Notes under the pieces: generated by a model
Told to the model about the DNA's origin: nothing
Database searches by the model: none
What the model saw: only the letters and a program-made list of their open reading frames with translations
Translations under genes and position numbers: made by a program
In this document: positions 1-5,444 of the stretch, one piece after another
How the letters are laid out: each line of letters opens with the position of its first letter
Numbering within the stretch: the first letter of the stretch is position 1
Source of the DNA: DATAMF01 sp036260665
GTDB taxonomy: Bacteria; Chloroflexota; Anaerolineae; Aggregatilineales; Aggregatilineaceae
Length of the DNA stretch: 5,444 nucleotides
Assembly (NCBI GenBank): GCA_036260665.1
Contig: DATAMF010000574.1
Coordinates: forward strand, 1 to 5,444
Reading direction: 5' to 3'

Positions 1-675
1 AAAAGCCGACGGGCTGTACCATCCATTCCCGAACAGCGTCGGTTAGCGGGCCGTTCGATGGACCGGCTTAAAATCAGTGGGCAACCGGGGCAGTCGGTCC
101 TGCGTGAGGGGTTCTGTTTGCGGTTGTTGTTGCAGCGCCCCGACTGGTTGTTTATGGCGAATCGAAAGCTGCGCGAACTGCGCGGACAAGACGAATTAGT
201 GGGCACGGCGCTGGGACCATTGAATGCCGATGATTTCAGCCGGTCCGATTATCAAGCCATTTTTCGGGCGGTTGATCAGGCCATTATGCAGGATGATCTC
301 GATCCGCTCGATTACTTACTCGAAAACCTGCCGCGTGAACTGCTGGTAGTGGTCGAAGAGTTACAGGTCGCCCAGTTGGATCAGTTCCAACAAGGGCTGC
401 CTCGTTCTCTTCGGTTTGAACTTGACTCCATTCTCAGGGATCAGGCCCGGACCAATACCGTACCGGAACTGGATATGAATCTGTTTATCAGTGAAATCCT
501 CGCCCTGAGGTACAGTCGCCTGGAACGCGAATCGCGGGAACTGTATTTCATGCAGCAAGAGGCGGATGGGATCAGCGAAGAAAATCACCACACGGCGATT
601 GAAGCGAACCGGCGGGCTATTAACTTAATCCATTTAACACTAGACCGGATGAAAAATTTTGCTCGTGACCGTTAA
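1..675 (+). CDS. dnaG: DNA primase DnaG, C-terminal part (5' partial)
   Basis: This is the end of the bacterial replicative primase, which makes RNA primers at the replication fork. The frame is open from base 1 to the TAA at 673-675 and gives 224 visible residues. The ATG at 58 is therefore an internal Met, not the start. The visible part lacks the zinc-binding and TOPRIM domains, which should lie upstream of the window. What remains is a helical region of the kind that binds the DnaB helicase in DnaG. It opens with a typical block of alternating Leu and Arg (Glu-Gly-Phe-Cys-Leu-Arg-Leu-Leu-Leu, about residues 37-45). It closes with a long charged helix near the C-terminus. These C-terminal domains are poorly conserved, so the name leans on the immediate overlap with a primary sigma factor gene, the classic dnaG-rpoD order. 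Its stop overlaps the next start by one base (TAATG). Confidence 0.85.
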   Translation, partial: KSRRAVPSIPEQRRLAGRSMDRLKISGQPGQSVLREGFCLRLLLQRPDWLFMANRKLRELRGQDELVGTALGPLNADDFSRSDYQAIFRAVDQAIMQDDLDPLDYLLENLPRELLVVVEELQVAQLDQFQQGLPRSLRFELDSILRDQARTNTVPELDMNLFISEILALRYSRLERESRELYFMQQEADGISEENHHTAIEANRRAINLIHLTLDRMKNFARDR

Positions 676-2423
676 TGGCGTACAGTCGCCAGAGCAGGCG
701 TCGGGGAATCATGGCACCGCAAAAAAAACGTGACGAGGGGAATGTGACCACAGTCGATGAACTGATCGCAAAGGGTCGTCGGGATAAACAACTCGACGAG
801 CGCGAGGTGCTGGCGCTGTTCGAAGATCCTGACAGCGAAGAAGCCCAGGCGCTGTTTGAACAGCTTGAAGAATTGGGTGTCGAGATTATCTCGAACGATA
901 CAGGGGCCGATGCGGACGACGCACTGGATGATGCAAGTGATTTTGATGGCGCGGATGGCGATTTTGATAGCGATCTCGAAGGAGACCTGGAAGGGGATCT
1001 GAACGTCGCTCGTGTGGATGCCGCTGCCTTGGCGGATGATCCGGTTCGGATGTATTTAAAGGAGATTGGGCAGGTTCAACTGCTCGATCCAGACCGCGAA
1101 ACCTGGCTGTCTTCGCAGATCGCGGCCTCCAACCTGTTGGACTCCCTGATCAAACGGCTGAATGCCGAAGCTTCATCCCAGAATCACTCAGAACCCGAAT
1201 CGTGTGATGTGTTACAGGCTATCTACGAGCACTTGCTCACCTGCTGGACCCGCACCCTGCAATATACCGCTAAATCGAATCTGGAACCGCCGGATGTCGA
1301 ACTGCTCATCAGTGAAGCACAAAACTTGCGGCGAAGCTGGAACGGCAAAGACCCCTCTTATGTTCGTCTCTATCTGGAACAGGGCGAATGGGGGCGCGAC
1401 GAAAGTTGGAACCGCATCGCCTCCAGCCTGTTTGAAATGTTCGAGGCGCTTTATCTGATTCCCGCCTCATTGCAGGAAAAATTGCGCACGGCGTTTGTGG
1501 AACAGGGCGACTGGTCGGATGAAGATGTTTTCGCCGGCTGGCTGAACAGCAACCGCCCCGAATTAAACCGGGTGGTTCAGCACGAATTCGATCTGATTCG
1601 CGAACGCGGCCCCCAGGCTGCCGAAGCCCTGACACGGGCCAATCTGCGCTTGGTAGTCAGCGTGGCAAAGCGTTATATGGGGCGCGGCATCAACTTCCTG
1701 GACCTGATCCAGGAGGGCAATATTGGCCTGCTGCGCGCTGTCGAAAAATTCGACCACACCAAAGGCTTCAAGTTTAGCACCTACGCCACCTGGTGGATTC
1801 GGCAGGCCATCAGCCGCGCCATTGCAGATCAGGCCCGCACGATCCGCATTCCGGTTCACATGGTCGAAACCATCAACCGCCTGATGCGCGTTCAGCGTGA
1901 TCTGATTCAAGACCTCGGCTCCGAACCGACTGCCGAACAGATCGCCCTGGAAATGGACTTTCTGCTGCCTGAAGAAGTGCAGGAAATCCGCCAGACCTGG
2001 CGCGAAGACCAGAAACTTGATCCGGCGCTGGGGCGCAAGCTGCGCCGGGCGGCCAACAAAGTCCGCCGTATTTTACGTATCTCGCAGGAGCCGATGTCGC
2101 TCGAAATGCCCGTCGGCCAGGAAGATTCGAGTTTGCTGGGTGACTTTATCGAAGACGATAAAATTCTTGGCCCCGTGGACGCGGCGGCGCACCAACTGCT
2201 CAAAGAGCAAATTCGCGGCGCGCTGTCGGTGCTCAATTCTCGCGAGCGTGAAGTGCTGGAAATGCGCTTCGGCCTCAGCGATGGGCAGGAACACACCCTC
2301 GAAGAAGTCGGGCGTCATTTCGGCGTCACGCGTGAACGTATCCGCCAGATCGAAGCCAAAGCGCTGCGTAAACTGCGCCATCCCAACCGCAGCCATCCGC
2401 TGCGCGACTATTTGGAACTATGA
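675..2423 (+). CDS. sigA: RNA polymerase primary sigma factor (SigA/RpoD)
   Basis: Housekeeping sigma-70 factor that directs RNA polymerase to -35/-10 promoters; 582 residues. Domain order: region 1.1-like segment (about 24-73), acidic Asp/Glu/Gly-rich linker (78-110), region 1.2 (121-150, DDPVRMYLKEIG), a Trp-rich non-conserved region (about 155-305), region 2 (310-395, with DLIQEGNIGLLRAVEKF at 343-359 and the -10 recognition helix containing TYATWWIRQAI), region 3 (396-470), region 3.2 (471-495, ending GDFIEDD) and region 4 (505-580, with the -35 helix-turn-helix TLEEVGRHFGVTRERIRQIE). Regions 2 and 4 are canonical, so it is the primary sigma and not an alternative one. About 29 residues are inserted around 437-465. 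The start is uncertain: ATG 675 is coupled to the dnaG stop but has no Shine-Dalgarno. Met13 (711) and Val24 (GTG 744, preceded by GAGGGG but only 3 bases away) are alternatives. The end overlaps the next gene as ATGA. Confidence 0.97.
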   Translation: MAYSRQSRRRGIMAPQKKRDEGNVTTVDELIAKGRRDKQLDEREVLALFEDPDSEEAQALFEQLEELGVEIISNDTGADADDALDDASDFDGADGDFDSDLEGDLEGDLNVARVDAAALADDPVRMYLKEIGQVQLLDPDRETWLSSQIAASNLLDSLIKRLNAEASSQNHSEPESCDVLQAIYEHLLTCWTRTLQYTAKSNLEPPDVELLISEAQNLRRSWNGKDPSYVRLYLEQGEWGRDESWNRIASSLFEMFEALYLIPASLQEKLRTAFVEQGDWSDEDVFAGWLNSNRPELNRVVQHEFDLIRERGPQAAEALTRANLRLVVSVAKRYMGRGINFLDLIQEGNIGLLRAVEKFDHTKGFKFSTYATWWIRQAISRAIADQARTIRIPVHMVETINRLMRVQRDLIQDLGSEPTAEQIALEMDFLLPEEVQEIRQTWREDQKLDPALGRKLRRAANKVRRILRISQEPMSLEMPVGQEDSSLLGDFIEDDKILGPVDAAAHQLLKEQIRGALSVLNSREREVLEMRFGLSDGQEHTLEEVGRHFGVTRERIRQIEAKALRKLRHPNRSHPLRDYLEL

Positions 2424-3370
2424 ACGATCTCGTTTATTGTCCTCAGTGTGGTCAGCATCTCGTCCGCCGGATGATTGGCGGGCGAGATCGTTTATCCTGT
2501 CCCGAATGCGGTTATGTCCACTACCACAACCCGGTGCCGGGGGTTGGCATTCTGGTCGAGATGGATGGTGGTGTGGTGTTGATCAAACGCGGCGGGCATG
2601 TCAAACCTAATCAATGGGCACTGCCATCCGGTTATATTGAAGCCGATGAAAGTGTCGAAGAAGCGGCGCTGCGCGAGTGCAAAGAAGAAACCGGCCTCGA
2701 TATCGAGTTGATTGACCTCCTCGGCATCTACTCTTTTCCCGAAGGCCCACCCACCAGCGGCATCATCGTATTCTACCGGGCGCGTCCGGTGGGCGGCGAA
2801 ATGGCTGCGTCGGATGATGCGGTGGATGTGCGCGTGGTGATGCCTGACGAAATACCCGAAATGCCTTTCCGCACACACCGTGAAGCGTTACAGCGCTGGT
2901 TAGGGCTTCAGCGCCCTAATCCCAATCAGAAGGATAAATTCACCATCCGGCAGGCCGAAATTTCGGATATGGATGCGGTGATGGAACTGCTGCGTTACAT
3001 CGAAGCCAATACCAGCCTCACCCCCGCCGAATGGGATGCTGCGCGCCTCCGTTTTGCCGAACGCCAAACCATCAGCATTTTTGTGGCCGAAACCACCGAG
3101 ACTCCGCCGCGTGTGATTGGTTTTGTGGCAATGTCGCTTGTCCAAACGTTGACCGGGGGACGCGGCTGGATTGAAGACATGGCGGTGGCGCTCGGCCACC
3201 GGGGATCGGGCATCGGCGCGGCACTGCTCGAAGCCGCTCTGCGCCATGCCAACCGGCTCAGCCTGTCCCATTTGTATGTCAACACCGAACGCGGCAGCAC
3301 GGCGGCGCGAGCGTTTTGGCAGGCCGCGAGTTTTCAGGACAGCGCGATCTCCTATCTGCGCATTCGTTGA
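2420..3370 (+). CDS. Zinc-ribbon Nudix hydrolase fused to GNAT acetyltransferase
   Basis: A two-enzyme fusion of 316 residues. Residues 1-40 form a zinc ribbon (C7, C10, C27, C30) of the type found at the N-terminus of some Nudix proteins. Residues about 41-162 are a Nudix domain with a complete Nudix box: G71, E77, R85-E86, E89-E90, G92. This box binds the divalent metal and hydrolyses nucleoside diphosphates linked to another group. After a linker (about 162-173), residues 174-316 form a GNAT domain. Its acetyl-CoA pyrophosphate-binding loop is RGSGIG (261-266, fitting RxxGxG), followed by a typical GNAT C-terminal segment (LYVNTERGSTAARAFWQ). Substrates of both halves are unknown; ADP-ribose or NADH-type compounds are possible for the Nudix half. 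The ATG overlaps the sigA stop (ATGA) and has no clear Shine-Dalgarno, so translation is probably coupled. Position 87 of the Nudix box is Cys where an aliphatic residue is usual. Confidence 0.93.
   Translation: MNDLVYCPQCGQHLVRRMIGGRDRLSCPECGYVHYHNPVPGVGILVEMDGGVVLIKRGGHVKPNQWALPSGYIEADESVEEAALRECKEETGLDIELIDLLGIYSFPEGPPTSGIIVFYRARPVGGEMAASDDAVDVRVVMPDEIPEMPFRTHREALQRWLGLQRPNPNQKDKFTIRQAEISDMDAVMELLRYIEANTSLTPAEWDAARLRFAERQTISIFVAETTETPPRVIGFVAMSLVQTLTGGRGWIEDMAVALGHRGSGIGAALLEAALRHANRLSLSHLYVNTERGSTAARAFWQAASFQDSAISYLRIR
2898..2921 (+). other. Strong hairpin in the Nudix-GNAT linker
   Basis: Bases 2898-2906 pair with 2913-2921, giving nine pairs (eight Watson-Crick and one G-U) around a six-base loop (TTCAGC). 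It falls in the linker codons between the Nudix and GNAT domains. No T-tract follows, so it is not an intrinsic terminator. It may slow ribosomes between the domains, be a trace of how the fusion arose, or be chance. Confidence 0.45.
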
Positions 3371-3397
3371 CGAAGGATACGTCTCTCGTCGTATAAT
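3367..3397 (+). promoter_or_regulatory. Sigma-A-type promoter of the lipoprotein gene
   Basis: The -35 box TTGACG (3367-3372) matches five of six consensus bases and overlaps the TGA stop of the Nudix-GNAT gene. The -10 box TATAAT (3392-3397) is a perfect consensus. The spacer is 19 bases, two longer than ideal. Predicted transcription starts near 3404, leaving a leader of about 27 bases before ATG 3431. This separates the lipoprotein gene from the upstream dnaG-sigA operon, although read-through is possible because no terminator is visible. Confidence 0.7.
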
Positions 3398-3407
3398 CAT
3401 CCGAGAG
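3383..3407. promoter_or_regulatory. Possible operator: inverted repeat around the -10 box
   Basis: CTCTCG (3383-3388) and CGAGAG (3402-3407) form a perfect 6-base inverted repeat with a 13-base gap. Its centre lies within the TATAAT box. Because the predicted start is near 3404, it would act as DNA and not as an RNA hairpin. Repressor dimers often bind such sites, but arms this short can arise by chance. Confidence 0.3.
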
Positions 3408-3419
3408 TATTGTACACAC

Positions 3420-3424
3420 GGAGA
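3420..3424 (+). promoter_or_regulatory. Ribosome binding site deciding the lipoprotein start
   Basis: GGAGA sits upstream of ATG 3431, with seven bases between GGAG and the ATG. This supports ATG 3431 over the in-frame TTG at 3410, which lies only about six bases after the predicted transcription start and would put extra residues in front of the signal peptide. Confidence 0.75.
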
Positions 3425-3430
3425 TTGTCT

Positions 3431-4678
3431 ATGCGTCGGGGCCTACTTCTGATACTGCTGCTTTCGTTTCTCACCGCCTGCGAGAAGATCGAAGACCAAG
3501 CCACACCCACCCCTAACCAGGAAGCCGGACAAATGGCGCAAACCTTATTTGCCCCGTCCACCGACATTCCCGCGACCTTAACCCCCGGTCCTGGGGACGC
3601 GACTCCCGCCAACGCCCTCGAAGTGGAACTTCACCGGCTGGTGGCTCGCCTGGAAAATGCCATGCTCGACGGCGACTACGACACCTTTATGAGTTATCTT
3701 GCCCCACGCGATCCGGTTTTCGTAGCGGACTATTCTGCCTGGGCGCGCGACTGGCAGGAAAACCCGCTGCGTTACGTCGATCTGACTGTCTTTAATATCC
3801 AGGAAGTCAGCCCCACCGAAGCCACCGCCCGTTTTACGCTGTTGTGGAGCCTCGCCGGACAACAAGGTGAAGGCTCATCCGGCGGCACGACCATTTCGGC
3901 CATCTTTTACAAAGAGGGCGATCAATGGTTGCTCGGCGGCGAAAACTGGCATACCTTCGATGCGGAGAATGTACGCTTTTACTATTTCTCCGATGCAATG
4001 GTCGAGAACCAGCCCCAGGCCGATGATGTGGCGGAATATCTGGCCGATGTATATTTTGGCGTCACCCGCGAATTTAACTACACACCGGAAAAAATGGCGC
4101 ACATCAAGCTGTACGAAAGCGGGCCGATGCTCCAAAGCATGACGCGCATCTCGATTCCGCTGATCACCGAGTGGAATCAGCCCGGCGAATCGATCAAGAT
4201 CATCCTTGGCCCCGAAAATACTGCCCCCCGTGAAACGTATATCGGCCAGCAGTATACGCGTTTTGTGCTTTATGCAATGAGCGGCGACCAGCCCGCTCAT
4301 TATCCCTGGTGGGTTGCCGAAGGCACAGTCCAGTATGGCGGAGCACGTTTCAACACCCTGAGCCAGCGCAACCGCACGATCAAAAACGTCGCGGCGGTGG
4401 CCGTTTCGACGGAAGAAGATGGTCCCCGGCTGTATGACTGGCAGGCCCTCATGCAGCCGCCCCAGGCTGACACGCCGGAACTCGCGCAGCTTGCCCTGGA
4501 TCAAGCCTTCACCATGATCCACTACATCACCACAACCTACGGCCAGGAAGCTCGTAATGCGTGGTTGCAGGCCATCGCCAGTGGCACCCCGTTGGACGAG
4601 GCCACGGAGTCCGAATTGGGCGTGAAACTCGCCGATCTGCAAACCCAGTGGCACGCCTGGCTGCTTCAACAGCTTTGA
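3431..4678 (+). CDS. Lipoprotein with NTF2-like segment and inactive gluzincin peptidase-like domain
   Basis: Predicted surface lipoprotein of 415 residues. It has a type II signal peptide: Arg2-Arg3, a Leu-rich core, and the lipobox LTAC ending at Cys17. A Thr/Pro-rich tether follows (about 22-60). Residues about 62-178 look like an NTF2/SnoaL-type domain (helical ENAMLDGDYDTFMSYL, then strands ending in GDQWLLGGENW). Residues about 195-415 resemble the MA-like gluzincin metallopeptidases. The segment PWWVAEGTVQY (292-302) matches the family's Glu-ligand motif, with E297 kept. The upstream HExxH helix reads QQYTR (273-277), so both His ligands and the catalytic Glu are replaced, and peptidase activity is not expected. 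It may be a binding or scaffold protein outside the membrane; the true role is unknown. It has its own promoter, and it converges on coaX. The frame is intact and the composition matches its neighbours, so this is not a decaying pseudogene. Confidence 0.85.
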   Translation: MRRGLLLILLLSFLTACEKIEDQATPTPNQEAGQMAQTLFAPSTDIPATLTPGPGDATPANALEVELHRLVARLENAMLDGDYDTFMSYLAPRDPVFVADYSAWARDWQENPLRYVDLTVFNIQEVSPTEATARFTLLWSLAGQQGEGSSGGTTISAIFYKEGDQWLLGGENWHTFDAENVRFYYFSDAMVENQPQADDVAEYLADVYFGVTREFNYTPEKMAHIKLYESGPMLQSMTRISIPLITEWNQPGESIKIILGPENTAPRETYIGQQYTRFVLYAMSGDQPAHYPWWVAEGTVQYGGARFNTLSQRNRTIKNVAAVAVSTEEDGPRLYDWQALMQPPQADTPELAQLALDQAFTMIHYITTTYGQEARNAWLQAIASGTPLDEATESELGVKLADLQTQWHAWLLQQL

Positions 4679-4692
4679 TTTTTACTATTTTT
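4659..4692 (+). terminator. Weak candidate terminator between convergent genes
   Basis: GCTG (4660-4663) and CAGC (4670-4673) form a short stem around a six-base loop, extended by one G-U pair (4659-4674). Two T-runs follow (4679-4683 and 4688-4692). The stem overlaps the last lipoprotein codons. The T-rich side serves only the plus strand; no matching signal is seen for coaX. The stem is short, so efficiency is doubtful. Confidence 0.35.
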
Positions 4693-4695
4693 ACT
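4678..4695. repeat. Tandem 9-base repeat, two perfect copies
   Basis: ATTTTTACT occurs twice in direct succession (4678-4686 and 4687-4695). The first copy includes the last base of the lipoprotein TGA stop. The second contains TTA, the complement of the coaX TAA stop. It therefore fills the whole junction between the two convergent genes. A slippage duplication is the simplest explanation. Confidence 0.9.
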
Positions 4696-5444
4696 GGCGT
4701 GGGTTGCGTTCTGCGATCAGGCGCAGCCCGTCCAATGTCAGCCAGGGATCGACCATATCGAAACAATCCGTCAGCGGCCCCAACACTGCCGACAAGCCGC
4801 CCGTCCCGATCACCTTTGCGCCGCCCAACAAGGGTTTGATCCGCCCGATCATACCCTCAACCATCGACACATGCCCCAGAATCAAGCCCGACTGCATCGA
4901 ATGAATCGTGTTGCGGCCTATGGGGGAAGGCGGCGGCGCGATTTCAATATGCGGAAGCTGCGCCGTCCGGCTGACCAATGCATCCAGCGTGGTATACAAC
5001 CCGGCGGAAATGGCGACTCCGATCATTTCCCCCGGCTCGATCACGCTGGTAAACGTGGTCGCCGTCCCAAAATCGACCACGATGCAGTTCGAATGAAAAC
5101 GCTCATAAGCCGCCACCGCGTTTGAAATGAGATCGCTCCCCACCCGTTCCGGCTGATCCGTGTTGACCCGAATCCCCAGGTTGACCGCCGCGCTCACGAT
5201 CACGGGGGCGTACCCCGTCTGCTGCTGCACCATCTCCGCGATGCCGCGTGTCAGCCGGGGGACCACACTGCTCACCACAGCCTGATTGATCTGTTCCATG
5301 CTCAGCCCGACGCTGCTGAAAAAGTCACGAAAGAGCACCGCGTATTCATCTGGCATCCGTTCGCGCACCGTTTGCGCGCGCCATTGATGCGTCCACCGTT
5401 CCCCGTCATGCACCCCGAACACAATATTCGTATTGCCAATATCA
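4691..5444 (-). CDS. coaX: Type III pantothenate kinase CoaX (5' partial)
   Basis: Phosphorylates pantothenate with ATP, the first step of coenzyme A synthesis, in the cytoplasm. The frame stays open to the window edge. The first visible residues are DIGNTN, the family's N-terminal phosphate-binding motif, so only a few residues are missing; the GTG at 5422 is internal. About 250 residues are visible, close to the usual family length of roughly 255-260. Other family motifs are VGSDLISNAVAAY (usually GADR or GxDR), VVDFGTATTF (the second Asp/ATP motif), IGRNTIHSMQSG, the late GTGG, and the C-terminal DPWLTLDGLRLI. Oddities: the Arg after the conserved Asp of GxDR is Leu (CTC at 5129-5131), and the usual GGxIxPG reads GVAISAG. 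These may be lineage variation or may reduce activity. The gene converges on the lipoprotein gene with 12 bases between stops. Its promoter lies beyond the window. Confidence 0.93.
   Translation of the reverse strand, partial: DIGNTNIVFGVHDGERWTHQWRAQTVRERMPDEYAVLFRDFFSSVGLSMEQINQAVVSSVVPRLTRGIAEMVQQQTGYAPVIVSAAVNLGIRVNTDQPERVGSDLISNAVAAYERFHSNCIVVDFGTATTFTSVIEPGEMIGVAISAGLYTTLDALVSRTAQLPHIEIAPPPSPIGRNTIHSMQSGLILGHVSMVEGMIGRIKPLLGGAKVIGTGGLSAVLGPLTDCFDMVDPWLTLDGLRLIAERNPRQ

Noticed and set aside
58..60. ATG at 58 as the start of a complete small gene.
   Set aside because: The frame is open to the window edge, and the protein looks like the C-terminal part of DnaG. It is an internal Met.
510..690. 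Direct repeat GTACAGTCGCC at 510-520 and 680-690, the second near the sigA start.
   Set aside because: A few matches of this length are expected by chance in a window this size, and both copies lie in coding sequence.
2017..2610. Plus-strand open frame of 197 codons spanning the end of sigA and the start of the Nudix gene.
   Set aside because: It is rich in Arg, Cys and Ser, as expected of an out-of-frame reading, and it overlaps two well-supported genes.
3410..3430. In-frame TTG at 3410 as the lipoprotein start.
   Set aside because: It lies about six bases after the predicted transcription start, has no ribosome site, and would spoil the signal peptide start. ATG 3431 has GGAG at good spacing.
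3875..4669. Long open frame of 264 codons on the minus strand.
   Set aside because: It lies wholly inside the lipoprotein gene on the other strand, shows no recognisable domain, and has no promoter or ribosome site. GC-rich codon use readily leaves such frames open.
5420..5422. GTG at 5422 as the coaX start.
   Set aside because: The codons before it encode DIGNTN, the N-terminal motif of the family, so the true start lies beyond the window.
1..5444. CRISPR array, tRNA or rRNA genes, insertion sequences, phage or defence genes.
   Set aside because: No regular repeats, cloverleaf-like sequence, transposase or terminal inverted repeats were seen. The genes are core metabolism and information processing plus one lipoprotein.

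Overview
The window looks like chromosomal core sequence from a member of Chloroflexota, most likely an Anaerolineae-like lineage. That placement is an inference. It rests on the character of the primase C-terminus, a housekeeping sigma factor with an extra segment before region 3.2, and the moderately GC-rich base composition. No database search was possible. There are five protein genes, no RNA genes, no mobile elements and no CRISPR array. Coding density is very high, and the only sizeable gap is 60 bases long.

Left part (1-3370, plus strand): a tightly packed operon. It holds the 3' end of dnaG (primase), then rpoD/sigA (primary sigma factor), then a zinc-ribbon Nudix hydrolase fused to a GNAT acetyltransferase. 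Both junctions overlap, as TAATG and ATGA, so translational coupling is likely. The dnaG-rpoD pair is the classic macromolecular-synthesis arrangement, which links replication priming to transcription initiation. The Nudix-GNAT fusion is a passenger whose substrates cannot be read from the sequence.

Middle (3371-4678, plus strand): a short intergenic region carries a good sigma-A-type promoter (TTGACG, 19 bases, TATAAT). Its -35 box overlaps the stop codon of the preceding gene. It drives a predicted lipoprotein with an NTF2-like segment and a C-terminal domain resembling gluzincin (M1/MA-like) metallopeptidases. At the place where HExxH is expected the protein reads QQYTR, so it is probably a catalytically dead pseudopeptidase.

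Right part (4691-5444, minus strand): coaX, the type III pantothenate kinase that starts coenzyme A synthesis. It converges on the lipoprotein gene with 12 bases between the stop codons. Its extreme N-terminus lies outside the window.

Most of the window is ordinary. The points worth a second look are the inactivated peptidase, the substitutions at usually conserved CoaX positions, the sigma-factor insertions, the Nudix-GNAT fusion with a strong hairpin in its linker, and the inverted repeat around the lipoprotein promoter. I see no convincing new multi-gene system.
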